From Xylophilus sp. GOD-11R (lineage in GTDB: Bacteria; Pseudomonadota; Gammaproteobacteria; Burkholderiales; Burkholderiaceae_C): DNA of 64,000 bases. The stretch spans positions 2,170,001-2,234,000 of the forward strand of contig NZ_CP137854.1 in NCBI RefSeq assembly GCF_033546935.1, in the 5' to 3' direction. Shown piece after piece: positions 9,100-18,255 of the stretch. The position numbers and the translations under genes were made by a program. Position 1 is the stretch's first letter, and each line of letters begins with the position of its first letter. Under the pieces are notes generated by a model. It saw only the letters and a program-made list of their open reading frames with translations. It had not been told where the DNA came from and ran no database searches.

Positions 9100-12000
9100 C
9101 GGCCGCCGGGGCTGCCGACGGCGCGTGTCGCCGGGCGCCGTCGGTGCCCCGTGGATCGACCGAGCCGGGCGGCATCGCGGCATCCACCCTCGACCGGCCG
9201 GCCGTCGTGCTGCGCCCCGCCGACGGCGGTGCGCTCCACCGGCTGGCCGCACCGCCCGGCGAGGCGGCCTTGCTGCTGGCCACCTGCAACGTCGGGCCTC
9301 AGCAAGCGGCGGCGCGGCAGCGACTGGAGCAGACCTGGTCGTTGCGGCATCGGCTCGATCCGGGCTTCGCCAGCGTTCCGCTTCAGTGGGTCCAGCGGGA
9401 CGGTCTTCCCGCCCTGGTGCTGTCCGATCCCGGCGGCGAGCTGCTGCACGGGATGCTCGGCCGGCCGATGCCGACCGCCGCCTGGCTGGCGCTCGGCATC
9501 GAGATCGCCCGCGCCATCGGCGACATGCACGCGCGTGGTGTGGTGCACCAGGCGATCCGGCCGCACAACATACTGGTGAGCCGGCCGGGGCGCGCCTTTC
9601 TCACCGGCTTCGGCAGCGCCTGCCTGTCGGGGCAGGGCGAGCCGCCGATCGAGCCTGCGGCGGGCTCGGCCGATGCCATGCCCTATATGTCGCCGGAGCA
9701 GACCGGCCGCCTGAACCGCGCCATCGACGCGCGCAGCGATCTCTATTCGTTCGGCGTGACGCTGTTCCAGATGGCGACCGGCGTGCTGCCTTTTTACGCC
9801 GCCGACGCGGTGGAGTGGGTGCATTGCCATGTCGCCCGCGAGCCGCCGTCGCCTCGCCTGCTGGCGCCGGGCCTGCCGCCGGTGGTGACCTCCATCGTGC
9901 TGCGCCTTCTGCGCAAGGCGCCCGAGGAGCGCTATCAGAGCGCCGCCGGCGTCGAAGCCGACCTGCGGCGCTGCGCGCGGGAGCTCGCCGAGATCGGCGC
10001 CGTCGGCGAGTTCGCCCTGGCCGAGTGCGACGTGCCCGAACGGCTGGTGATCGCCGAGCGCCTGTACGGCCGCGAGCGCGACCTCGACCGCCTGCTCCAC
10101 GCCTATCGCGGCGTGGCGGATACCGGCGCGCCGGCGCTGGCGCTGATCTCGGGTTATTCGGGCATCGGCAAGAGCGCGGTGATGAGCGAGCTGCGCAAGA
10201 CGCTGGCAGCCGAACAGGTCACGTTCGCGGTGGGCAAGTTCGACCAGCACCAGCGCGACATTCCCTACGCCACCATCGCTCAGGCGCTGCAGGGCCTGGT
10301 CGCGCAGGTGTTGGGCCAGGACGCCGACCGACTGGCGGTATGGCGGCGCGAACTGCAGGCCGCGGTGTGCGCCCACGGGCAGATCGCGATCGGGCTGGTG
10401 CCCGAACTGCAGCATGTGATCGGCCCGCAGCCGGCCTTGCCGGAAGTGTCGGCCGTCGAGAGCACCTTGCGTTTCCAGAAGACGATCCGCCGATTCCTGG
10501 CGGCTTTCGCCCGGGCCGACCGACCGCTGGTGCTGTTCATCGACGATCTGCAGTGGCTGGACACCGCCACGCTCGACCTGCTGGCGGCCATGGTCACCAG
10601 CCCGGACTTCCGGCACGTGCTGCTGATCGGCGCGTACCGATCCAACGAGGTCGGTCTCTGGCATCCGCTGGCCGCCATGCTGTCGGTGCTGCGCGATACC
10701 GGCGTGCCGCTGCTGGAGCTGCCGCTGCAGGCCTTGAGCGTACGTGACCTCGAAGCGCTCGTCGCCCGCACCCTGCACGACGAGGGCTCGCGCAGTGCGG
10801 CGCTGGCCCGGCTGATCTGGGAAAAGACCCAGGGCAACCCCTTCTTCGCGATCCAGTTCATCGTCGCCCTGGGCGACGAGCAGCTGCTGTGGTTCGAGCG
10901 CGAATCGCAGCGCTGGGTGTGGAACCTCGCCGGCATCCGGGCGCGCAACTACAGCGACAACGTCGCCGACCTGATGGCCGAGAAGCTGCAGCGCCTGCCC
11001 GAGCCGACGCGCGCCCAGCTCATGCTGCTGGCCTGTCTCGGCGCGAGCGCGTCGCTGGCCACGCTGTCGCGGGTGTCCTCGCTGGAAAGCGGCGAGCTGC
11101 ATGCCCGTTTCGCGCCGGCCGAGCTGGCGGGCCTGGTGTCGCGCAGCGCGGCGGGCTACCGCTTCATGCACGACCGGATCCAGGAGGCCGCCTACGAGGC
11201 GATTCCGGAGCCGCGGCGCGCCGGCCTGCATCTGCAGATCGCGCAGGGCATGCGCCGGGGACGCGAGGGCGCCGAACTCGATGCGCTGCTGTTCGAGCTG
11301 GTCGCCCAGTACGCCTGCGCCGAAGCGCTGCTGGTGTCCGACCTGGACCGCCTCGACGTGGCGGGCCTTCACCTCGCGGCCGCGCGCCGGGCCATGGTCG
11401 AAACCGCCTATCGGGCGGCCAACGGCCTGCTGGCGACGGCGCAGCGGCTGCTGCCGGGCCATGCCTGGGAGATCGATTTCCGGCTGGCCTTCGACATCGA
11501 ACGTACGCGGGCCGAATGCGAGTTCCTGGTGGGCGAGCCCGCGGCGGCCGACCAGCGGCTGGCCGCGCTGGCGCCGCGCGCCTCCAGCCTGCTCGACAAG
11601 GCCGGAGTGACCGCACTGCAGGTGACGGTCTGCCTGGGGCTCGACCAGAGCGCGCGCGCCATCGACGTCGCGCTGGGTTTTCTGCACGACAGCGGCATGC
11701 CCTGGCCCCTGCGGCCCGGCCCGCAGGAAGTCGAGCGCGAATATGGCCGGCTGGTGGAGCTGATCGGCGCACGCCAGATCGAGTCGCTGCTCGAGCTGCC
11801 GGCCACGACCGACCCCCTGCGGCGCGCCATGCTCGACGTGCTGGCCGCCATGCTGCCGCCGGCCTTCTTCACCGACGAGAACCTGGTCTGCCTGGTGCTT
11901 TGCCGCATGGTCCGCCTGAGCATCGAATACGGCGCCACCGACGCCTCGCCACTGGCCTATGCCTACCTGGGCATGATGCTCGGCCCCTATTTCCACGACT

Positions 12001-14177
12001 TTCCCAGCGGCTACCGCTTCGGAAAGCTCGGCTTCGACCTGGTGGAGCGCGGCGCGCATCCGCGCTACAAGGCGCGGGTGCACATGTGCTTCGCCTACCA
12101 CGTGCTCCCCTGGACCCGCGACATCCGCAGCGGCCACGGCCTGCTGCGCCGCGCGTTCCAGATCGCGCGCGACAGCGGCGACATCGCCTATGCGGGTTTC
12201 AGCTCGTGCTGCCTGGTGAGCACGCTGCTGGCCTCCGGCGAGCCGCTCGATTCGGTCGGGCGCGAATCGCAGGAGCGGCTGGATTTCGTCACCGCCGCGC
12301 GCTTCGGGCTCATCGTGGACATCATCACCGCGCAACGGCGGCTGGTGGCCACGCTGCAAGGCCGCACCGAAACCCTGGGCTGCTTCGACGGCGAGGGCTT
12401 CGACGAGGTCGAATTCGAGCGACACCTCCAAGCCAACCGCAGCCTGGACATCGCCGCCTGCTGGTACTGGATCCGCAAGGCCCAGGCGCGATTCCTGGCG
12501 GGTGATGCCGCCGCCGCGCTGCACGCGCTCGACCGCGCCGCGCCGCTGCTCTGGACCACCAAGGGCCATCTGGAGTTTGCCGAATACCACCTCCACCGCG
12601 GACTCGTGCACGCCGCCTGCCACCAGGCGGCCGACGAGCAGGAGCGTGAATCGCACCGCGCGGCGCTGGTGGCGCAACGGTCGCTGCTGGACGACTGGGC
12701 ACGCCACAGTCCGGACAACTTCCGCGGGGCGGCGGCCCTGCTGGCAGCCGAGCAGGCGCGGATCAACGGCGACGACATGGACGCGATGCGCCACTACGAA
12801 GCCGCCATCGAGGCCGCGCGTTCGGCCGGCTTCGTGCACCACGAAGCCATGGCCTACGAACTCGCCGCGCGCTTCCACGCGTCGCGCGGCCTGCACGTGA
12901 TCGCCGGCGCCATGGTGCGCGCTGCCCGCCTGGCCTACGACCGCTGGGGTGCGACCGGCAAGGTACGCCAGCTCGAAAGCCTGCACCGGCTGCCGCCGGA
13001 GTTCGCCGCCACGTCGGCCGACGAGACCGCGCCACGATTACTGGGCGAGATCGAAGTCGAGACCGCGCTGCGCGCCTCCCAGGCGGTCGCCACCGAAAAA
13101 GGCCTGGCGCGCCTGATGCGCACGCTGATGACGCTCGCCCTGGAACACGCCGGCGCCGATCGGGGCCTGCTGCTGCTGCCGCGTTGCGGCTCCTGGCGCA
13201 TCGAGGCCCGCGCGACGACCCGGCGGCAGGCGGTGGACGTGGTGCTGCGCAGCGCCGAGGCGGGCGCGGACGACCTGCCGCTGACGCTGATGAACTACGC
13301 CGCGCGCACCCGCTCGCCGGTGCTGATCGACGACGCGCGTGCCCCGGGCCCGTTCGCCGACGACGCCTATTTCGTGCAGTCGCCCGCGCGCTCGGTGCTC
13401 TGCCTGCCGCTGCTGCGCCAGGGCGAACTGAACGGGCTGCTCTACCTGGAGAACCGGCTGGCCACGCGGGTCTTCACCCCGCGCCGGGTCGCCATGCTGA
13501 CCCTGCTCGCGTCCACCGCGGCCACCTCCATGGAGAACGCCACGCTCGAGGAAAAGGAGTCGCTGCTGCAGGAGGTGCATCACCGGGTGAAGAACAACCT
13601 GCAGCTCATCAGCAGCCTGCTCAGCCTGCAGGCCTCGCGCATCGCCGACCCGAAAGTGGTGGAGCTTTTCACCGAGAGCCGCAACCGGGTGCGTTCGATG
13701 GCACTGGTGCACGAGAACCTCTACCGGGCCGGCAATTTCGCCCGCGTGCCGATGGCGCAGCATTTGCAGAACCTCTGCGGCCAGCTCGCCCGGGCCTACG
13801 GTGCGCACGAGCGCGGCGTGCGCTTGCGCGCCACGGTCGACGACATCCACCTGAGCCTGGACCGCGCGGTGTCCTGCGGCCTCATCGTCAACGAACTGGT
13901 TTCCAACGCGCTCAAGCATGCCTTTTCCGACCGCAGCGCCGGCGAAGTGCAGGTCGCACTGCGGGCCGCGCCCGACGGACGGCATGCGCTCACCGTCTCC
14001 GACGACGGCGTGGGCCTGCCAGCGCACATCGATTGGGCGCGGGCCGGCTCGCTCGGGCTGCAACTGGTCGACGACCTCGCCCAGCAACTCCACGGCGAGG
14101 TCGACGCCCGGCGCGGCCAAGGCACCACCTTCGTCATCACCTTCGCCGCCGACCCCGAGCCGGCCGCCACCGCGTGA
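9096..14177 (+). CDS. Giant fused sensor: protein-kinase-like + AAA/TPR-like + GAF + histidine kinase
   Basis: Protein of 1693 residues. Residues ~20-300 have a eukaryotic-type protein kinase fold, but the catalytic loop reads VVHQAIRPHN with A153 where the catalytic Asp should be. The DFG position reads TGFG with G171, so the domain is probably a pseudokinase. An AAA/MalT-like ATPase follows, with Walker A GYSGIGKS (353-360) and Walker B LVLFIDDLQWLD. Residues ~620-1300 are helical, TPR-like repeats. A GAF domain occupies ~1323-1490. It ends with a HisKA_2 dimerisation domain (HHRVKNNLQ, phospho-acceptor around H1496) and an HATPase (VNELVSNALKH...DDGVGLP). This is the known trifunctional kinase/ATPase/histidine-kinase family. 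It is coupled to the receiver upstream and probably phosphorylates neighbouring receivers. Confidence 0.9.
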   Translation: MTAAGAADGACRRAPSVPRGSTEPGGIAASTLDRPAVVLRPADGGALHRLAAPPGEAALLLATCNVGPQQAAARQRLEQTWSLRHRLDPGFASVPLQWVQRDGLPALVLSDPGGELLHGMLGRPMPTAAWLALGIEIARAIGDMHARGVVHQAIRPHNILVSRPGRAFLTGFGSACLSGQGEPPIEPAAGSADAMPYMSPEQTGRLNRAIDARSDLYSFGVTLFQMATGVLPFYAADAVEWVHCHVAREPPSPRLLAPGLPPVVTSIVLRLLRKAPEERYQSAAGVEADLRRCARELAEIGAVGEFALAECDVPERLVIAERLYGRERDLDRLLHAYRGVADTGAPALALISGYSGIGKSAVMSELRKTLAAEQVTFAVGKFDQHQRDIPYATIAQALQGLVAQVLGQDADRLAVWRRELQAAVCAHGQIAIGLVPELQHVIGPQPALPEVSAVESTLRFQKTIRRFLAAFARADRPLVLFIDDLQWLDTATLDLLAAMVTSPDFRHVLLIGAYRSNEVGLWHPLAAMLSVLRDTGVPLLELPLQALSVRDLEALVARTLHDEGSRSAALARLIWEKTQGNPFFAIQFIVALGDEQLLWFERESQRWVWNLAGIRARNYSDNVADLMAEKLQRLPEPTRAQLMLLACLGASASLATLSRVSSLESGELHARFAPAELAGLVSRSAAGYRFMHDRIQEAAYEAIPEPRRAGLHLQIAQGMRRGREGAELDALLFELVAQYACAEALLVSDLDRLDVAGLHLAAARRAMVETAYRAANGLLATAQRLLPGHAWEIDFRLAFDIERTRAECEFLVGEPAAADQRLAALAPRASSLLDKAGVTALQVTVCLGLDQSARAIDVALGFLHDSGMPWPLRPGPQEVEREYGRLVELIGARQIESLLELPATTDPLRRAMLDVLAAMLPPAFFTDENLVCLVLCRMVRLSIEYGATDASPLAYAYLGMMLGPYFHDFPSGYRFGKLGFDLVERGAHPRYKARVHMCFAYHVLPWTRDIRSGHGLLRRAFQIARDSGDIAYAGFSSCCLVSTLLASGEPLDSVGRESQERLDFVTAARFGLIVDIITAQRRLVATLQGRTETLGCFDGEGFDEVEFERHLQANRSLDIAACWYWIRKAQARFLAGDAAAALHALDRAAPLLWTTKGHLEFAEYHLHRGLVHAACHQAADEQERESHRAALVAQRSLLDDWARHSPDNFRGAAALLAAEQARINGDDMDAMRHYEAAIEAARSAGFVHHEAMAYELAARFHASRGLHVIAGAMVRAARLAYDRWGATGKVRQLESLHRLPPEFAATSADETAPRLLGEIEVETALRASQAVATEKGLARLMRTLMTLALEHAGADRGLLLLPRCGSWRIEARATTRRQAVDVVLRSAEAGADDLPLTLMNYAARTRSPVLIDDARAPGPFADDAYFVQSPARSVLCLPLLRQGELNGLLYLENRLATRVFTPRRVAMLTLLASTAATSMENATLEEKESLLQEVHHRVKNNLQLISSLLSLQASRIADPKVVELFTESRNRVRSMALVHENLYRAGNFARVPMAQHLQNLCGQLARAYGAHERGVRLRATVDDIHLSLDRAVSCGLIVNELVSNALKHAFSDRSAGEVQVALRAAPDGRHALTVSDDGVGLPAHIDWARAGSLGLQLVDDLAQQLHGEVDARRGQGTTFVITFAADPEPAATA

Positions 14178-14184
14178 GCGCCCC

Positions 14185-15657
14185 ATGAGCGTCACCCGCA
14201 TCCTGATCGTCGAGGACGACCGCGTCGTGGCCCGCGACCTGCGCCAGCAGCTCACCCGCCTGGGCTACGAGGTGGTCGGCAGCACCGCACGCGGCGAGGA
14301 CGCCGCCGGGCTGGCGCAGTCGACCCGCGCCGACCTCGCCCTGACCGACATCCGCCTGGAAGGCGTGATGGACGGCATCGACGCGGCCCAGCAGATTCGT
14401 CTGGCCTGCGACATTCCGGTGGTGTTTCTCACCGCCTACGCCGACGACGAGACCCTGCGCCGCGCGCGGCTCACCGAGCCCTTCGGCTACCTGCTCAAGC
14501 CTTTCGAGGATTCGCAGTTGCGCACCGCCGTCGAGATGGCGCTCTACAAGCACGACGCCGACCGCCGCCTGCGCCACAGCGAACGCCGCTACGCCGCCAC
14601 CCTGGCCAGCATCGGCGATGCGGTCGTGTCCACCGATCCCGAAGGCCGTGTCACCTACCTGAACCCGGTGGCCGAAGCGCTGCTCGGCTGCCGCGCCGAC
14701 GAGGCAGTGGGCCGCTGTCTCGGACAGGTCTACCGGCTGCGCGACGAGGAGTCGGGCCTGCCGGTGGCGCCGTGCGATGCGCCCCGCGATCAGGGCCTGC
14801 TGCTGGAGGCCCCGGGGCCGCGCCTGGTGCCGGTCGAGCAGTCGGCCTCGCCGCTGATCGACGACCGCGGCCAGGCCGGCGGCATGGTGGTGGTGTTTCG
14901 CGACCTGACCGGGCGGCGCGCGTTCGAGAAGCAGCTGCGCGACGCCCAGGCCGAGCTGGCGCGCGTGTCGGGCCTCACCACCATGGGCGAACTGGCCGCG
15001 TCCATCGCCCACGAGATCAACCAGCCACTGGCCGCCATCGTCACCAATGCCAGTGCCGGCCTGAACTGGCTGCGCCGGCCCCGGCCCGAAGTCGAGGAGG
15101 TCGACCAGCTGCTCGGCCGCATCGTTGCCGACGGCAGCCGGGCGGCCGATGTGATCCGCGGCCTGCAGGCCCTGGCGCGCCGGGCAGGCCCCGATCTGGC
15201 CCCGCTCGACATGGCCGTCGCCGTGCAGGAAGTGGCCGCGCTGATGCGCGCCGATATCGCACGCCTGGGGATGCGGCTGCGCATCGCGCCGGTGGACGCA
15301 CCGGCCTGGGTGATGGGCGACCGCATCCAGATGCAGCAGGTGCTGGTCAACCTGCTGCGCAACGGCATGGACGCCATCCGTGAGAGCGACGACACCGCCC
15401 GCTCGCTGGCGGTGGAGATCGACGGCGCCACGCCCGGCGAGGTGCGGGTGGCCGTGACCGACACCGGCGACGGCATCGCGCCGGAGCACTGCAGCCGCTT
15501 GTTCGAGCCCTTCTTCACCACCCGGCCGCTGGGCATGGGCATGGGGCTGGCGATCTGCCGCTCCATCGTCGAGGCGCATCACGGCAGGCTGTGGGCCGAA
15601 GCCCTGGCGCCGCGCGGCACGCGCTTCGCGTTCGCGCTGCCGGTCGCGCCCGGCTGA
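14185..15657 (+). CDS. Receiver-PAS-histidine kinase
   Basis: Protein of 490 residues with an inverted hybrid layout. The receiver is N-terminal (VEDD at 9-12, phospho-acceptor D55 in [11 protein letters not shown]105 in LLKPFE). A PAS domain follows (~133-245, [21 protein letters not shown]), then HisKA with H276 in [13 protein letters not shown] and an HATPase ([43 protein letters not shown]). The kinase core resembles the FixL/DctB-like class. It begins seven bases after the giant sensor and likely receives phosphate from it through D55, then acts on the FixJ-type regulator at the start of the set; that wiring is inferred from gene order. Confidence 0.9.
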   Translation: MSVTRILIVEDDRVVARDLRQQLTRLGYEVVGSTARGEDAAGLAQSTRADLALTDIRLEGVMDGIDAAQQIRLACDIPVVFLTAYADDETLRRARLTEPFGYLLKPFEDSQLRTAVEMALYKHDADRRLRHSERRYAATLASIGDAVVSTDPEGRVTYLNPVAEALLGCRADEAVGRCLGQVYRLRDEESGLPVAPCDAPRDQGLLLEAPGPRLVPVEQSASPLIDDRGQAGGMVVVFRDLTGRRAFEKQLRDAQAELARVSGLTTMGELAASIAHEINQPLAAIVTNASAGLNWLRRPRPEVEEVDQLLGRIVADGSRAADVIRGLQALARRAGPDLAPLDMAVAVQEVAALMRADIARLGMRLRIAPVDAPAWVMGDRIQMQQVLVNLLRNGMDAIRESDDTARSLAVEIDGATPGEVRVAVTDTGDGIAPEHCSRLFEPFFTTRPLGMGMGLAICRSIVEAHHGRLWAEALAPRGTRFAFALPVAPG

Positions 15658-15775
15658 ATATTCGGCCGCGTCACTCCCAAACGGGGGAGGGCGCGGGCGG
15701 CACGGAGAGGGGCGCGCCGGCGTCGGGCTCTTTCTACGATGGTCCGGCGCCGCATCTTCGGCGCGAAGGACCTCC

Positions 15776-16765
15776 ATGTCGCCAACACCACCCATCACCA
15801 CCATCGACGCCGCCCGACGACGCGTACTCGTCGCCGGCGCCATGACGGCTGCCACGGGAGTCAGCCTCGCGGCGACCACGAGCGGCCCGACCAACCCGAG
15901 CGCGCCATCCGCGCATTCCCGCCCATCACACGGAAAACAGGCCATGAGCTACATCACCACCAAGGACGGCACCCAGATCTTCTACAAGGACTGGGGCACC
16001 GGGCAACCCATCGTGTTCTCGCACGGCTGGCCGTTGAGTTCGGACGACTGGGACACCCAGATGCTGTACTTCGTGCAGCAGGGCTACCGCGTCATCGCCC
16101 ACGACCGGCGTGGCCACGGCCGCTCCAGCCAGGTCTCCACCGGCCACGACATGAACCACTACGCCGACGACCTGGCCGCGCTCACCACGCACCTCGATCT
16201 GCAGAAGGCGATTCACGTCGGCCATTCCACCGGTGGCGGCGAGGTCGCCCGCTACATCGCGCGCCACGGCACCCGCCGCGTGGCCAAGGCCGTGCTCATC
16301 AGCGCCGTGCCGCCGCTCATGGCCAAGACCGCCGCCAACCCGAACGGCGTGCCGATGGAGGTGCTCGACGGCATCCGTTCGGCGGTGGCGACCAACCGGG
16401 CGCAGTTCTTCAAGGACTTCCCCACCGTGTTCTACGGCTTCAACCGCCCGGGCGCCAAGGTGTCCGACGGCATCGCGCTGCACTGGTGGGCGCAGGGCAT
16501 GATGGGTTCGATCCAGGCGCACTACGAGGGCATCAAGGCGTTCTCGGAAACCGACCAGACCGAAGACCTGAAGAAGATCGACGTGCCCACGCTGGTGATG
16601 CACGGCGACGACGACCAGGTGGTGCCGATCGCCATCTCCAGCGAACTGTCGGCCAAGCTGGTCAAGGGCGCGACGCTGAAGGTCTACAAGGGCTATCCGC
16701 ACGGCATGTGCGCGACCAACGCCGACGTGATCAACCCGGATCTGCTGGCGTTCTTCAAAAGCTGA
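15776..16765 (+). CDS. Alpha/beta hydrolase, non-heme chloroperoxidase-like, with Tat-like leader
   Basis: 329 residues. From residue 57 onward ([18 protein letters not shown]) it matches the cofactor-free haloperoxidase/esterase family. The nucleophile is the serine of GHSTGGG, the acid lies in [10 protein letters not shown], and the base is the histidine of GYPHGM. The first 56 residues form a twin-arginine-type leader ([20 protein letters not shown]) and a Pro/Ser linker, so export is plausible. The classical family start corresponds to an internal ATG at 15944, which has an AGG close upstream; both a secreted and a cytosolic form are therefore possible. Natural substrates are probably esters or lactones. 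A strong terminator follows. Confidence 0.85.
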   Translation: MSPTPPITTIDAARRRVLVAGAMTAATGVSLAATTSGPTNPSAPSAHSRPSHGKQAMSYITTKDGTQIFYKDWGTGQPIVFSHGWPLSSDDWDTQMLYFVQQGYRVIAHDRRGHGRSSQVSTGHDMNHYADDLAALTTHLDLQKAIHVGHSTGGGEVARYIARHGTRRVAKAVLISAVPPLMAKTAANPNGVPMEVLDGIRSAVATNRAQFFKDFPTVFYGFNRPGAKVSDGIALHWWAQGMMGSIQAHYEGIKAFSETDQTEDLKKIDVPTLVMHGDDDQVVPIAISSELSAKLVKGATLKVYKGYPHGMCATNADVINPDLLAFFKS

Positions 16766-16786
16766 TCGGGCGTTCTTTCCCGAGAG

Positions 16787-16812
16787 GGCCGGCCTGGGTG
16801 CCGGCCTTTTTT
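16787..16812 (+). terminator. Rho-independent terminator
   Basis: A perfect 7-bp stem, GGCCGGC / GCCGGCC, with loop CTGGGT, followed directly by a T run (TTTTTTGTTTCTTT). It lies 22 bases after the hydrolase stop and also separates it from the convergent LuxR-type gene. Confidence 0.9.
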
Positions 16813-16819
16813 GTTTCTT

Positions 16820-17461
16820 TCAGAAAGCCGTGGCGATCAGTCCGCGCCGCTGGGCGATGGCCGCGGCTTCGGTTCGGGTCTTGGCGCCGAACTTGGCAAG
16901 GATCGCCTTCACATGGGCCTTGACCGTGCCGACCGAGATGTCGAGTTCGGTCGCGATGGTCTTGTTGACGTGGCCCACGGCGATGAGCTGCAGCACGTCG
17001 CCTTCGCGGCTGGTGAGCGGCTGGTGGTTGAGGCTTTCCACCACGCGCTGGGCGGCGGATTGGTCGAGGTGGTGCTGGCCGCGGTGCAGGGCGCGCACGC
17101 CCAGCATCATCTCGTCGAGGTCGCAGCCCATGAGCAGGTAGCCCTGCACGCCGAGGTCGAGTGCGTGGCGGATTTCGGAGGCGCGGTCGCGGTGGCTCAG
17201 GACCATGATCCTGGGGAGGGTCTTCGTCGGGCGGGCTGACGTTGACCGGCTGCGGTCGAGCAGGGACAGGGCGGTTTCGTAGTCGGCGACGGTGACGTCG
17301 GGCTCATTTGGCTCCGTGTCGGTGGAGTCATCTGCCATGGCGACGGTGAAGCCGCGGTCGGGGGTGAGGACTGCGGCGAGGCCGGCTCGGACCAGCGGGT
17401 CGGTGTGGGCGATGGCTACGCTGATCGGGTCAGCGGCTTTGGCTGGGGTCCAGGGGCTCAT
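16820..17461 (-). CDS. NarL/LuxR-family response regulator with atypical receiver
   Basis: 213 residues from the ATG at 17461, supported by GGAG upstream. The C-terminal LuxR helix-turn-helix is clear (LTSREGDVLQLIAVGHVNKTIATELDISVGTVKAHV). The receiver (~12-135) is divergent: it starts ISVAIAHTDPLVRAGL instead of the usual paired acids, and the phospho-acceptor position appears as D60 in VTVADYETA. It may signal by ligand or by an incomplete phosphorelay. The longer open frame to 17839 is proline- and lysine-rich translation of a C/A-rich leader and is not a believable N-terminus. Confidence 0.82.
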   Translation of the reverse strand: MSPWTPAKAADPISVAIAHTDPLVRAGLAAVLTPDRGFTVAMADDSTDTEPNEPDVTVADYETALSLLDRSRSTSARPTKTLPRIMVLSHRDRASEIRHALDLGVQGYLLMGCDLDEMMLGVRALHRGQHHLDQSAAQRVVESLNHQPLTSREGDVLQLIAVGHVNKTIATELDISVGTVKAHVKAILAKFGAKTRTEAAAIAQRRGLIATAF

Positions 17462-17710
17462 TTCGGCTACTCCGGTAGTGGAATCTTTTCTTGTGGCTTT
17501 GGCGGGGGGCAGCTGTCCCTGGGGTTTATCTCTTTTGGGTCGTTGGGGTGGGGGACTTCTGGGGCTGGTGGGGGAGTCTAGGGAGTGGGGGTTTCGTTTG
17601 GTATTGAGCCTTGGTATATGTGAGGGCTGGTTTTTTGCTTGGTTTTCCCGGGGAGGGCGCTTGGTCATGGCTGGGCTGGCTGCTTCTTTCTTCTCTTCTT
17701 CTCTCTTCCG
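17462..17710. other. Spacer upstream of LuxR-type gene, G/T-rich on + strand
   Basis: About 250 bases without a credible gene. The plus strand is very poor in C and A; equivalently, the minus-strand 5' leader of the LuxR-type gene is C/A-rich and likely unstructured. It contains TATACCAAGG on the minus strand (17609-17618), matching half of the palindrome at 8621. It probably holds the promoter and leader of the LuxR-type gene. Confidence 0.5.
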
Positions 17711-17750
17711 AGGGTGGAGCTGGGGGCGCGCAAGCCCCCAGCTCCACCCT
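17711..17750. repeat. Perfect 17-bp inverted repeat (hairpin) with 6-base loop
   Basis: Left arm AGGGTGGAGCTGGGGGC (17711-17727), loop GCGCAA, right arm GCCCCCAGCTCCACCCT (17734-17750), with no mismatch. Neither strand has a T run after it, so it is not a standard terminator. It marks the point where plus-strand base use flips from G/T-rich to A/C-rich. It could be a dispersed intergenic palindrome (REP-like), a bidirectional terminator or a protein-binding cruciform. Confidence 0.85.
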
Positions 17751-17781
17751 ACGACCAGTAGAAGAAAATAAAAAAACGCCC

Positions 17782-17811
17782 AAAAAAAAGCCCCGCAAAT
17801 AAATGCAGGGC
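17782..17811 (-). terminator. Orphan rho-independent terminator on the minus strand
   Basis: Read on the minus strand: GCCCTGCA, loop TTTATT, TGCGGGGC, then eight T. The 8-bp stem has one G-U pair. No minus-strand gene ends here, because the nearest genes to the right read the other way. It would therefore end an unannotated transcript starting within 17812-18255 or antisense to the operon leader. Confidence 0.65.
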
Positions 17812-18255
17812 CAAAACTCCAACGAACTAAATCAATCAATCAACAGTCATCTCCAGGGTAAACCTCCAAAAAATGCAAAACACAGAGCGAACGGGATGAA
17901 TGAAATATCGCATTTCACCCATGCCGTCTCAATAGCTCATTCGCACTAAATAATAAAAACCCCATTTCAAGAAATAAAAAGAATGAATCCAAATCAATCA
18001 GAATTAAAGGTAATAAAAATACTCCCAACCAACATTAGAAAACAAATGAAGCATCCATCACCTACCACCAAACCGCAGAAACACCCAACCCACCACCCCT
18101 CGAACCCCACCCCATCCGGGGGCCTAACCCGCCCGATGAACACGTGTCAGTACACAATTCAACCTGTTAAAAAGCTGATACAAATCCAGCACTGAGCCAC
18201 CAGCCAAGCGGCCAACGCGCCCCGAGCCACCGAGCAAAAGCCGAATTGCAACGCC
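17812..18255. other. AT-rich, A/C-skewed leader region of the acyl-ligase operon
   Basis: About 440 bases with much lower GC than the rest of the window. The plus strand is dominated by A and C, with stretches such as ACCACCAAACCGCAG and CCCAACCCACCACCCC. No credible protein gene is seen; a 70-codon frame at 17983 is only a by-product of the base bias. A short hairpin (TGAAAT / ATTTCA) lies near 17910. TGATACAAAT near 18176 could serve as a -10 element, but I cannot assign a promoter firmly. This is the 5' region of the five-gene operon starting at 18256. Confidence 0.55.

Noticed and set aside
8718..12986. Very long open frame (over 1400 codons) antisense to the giant sensor kinase
   Set aside because: It is a shadow of the high-GC codon pattern of the true gene; the translation has His/Gln/Arg/Gly bias and no recognisable domain.
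14137..15945. 602-codon open frame antisense to the receiver-PAS-kinase
   Set aside because: Antisense shadow; all kinase motifs are on the plus strand.
17462..17839. N-terminal extension of the LuxR-type regulator (about 126 residues)
   Set aside because: It is Pro/Lys/Arg/Ser-rich translation of the C/A-rich leader and crosses the perfect hairpin; the ATG at 17461 has a proper GGAG site.
17983..18195. 70-codon frame in the AT-rich leader
   Set aside because: Its Pro/Thr/Asn/Lys/His content simply reflects A/C bias; no ribosome-binding site or family.
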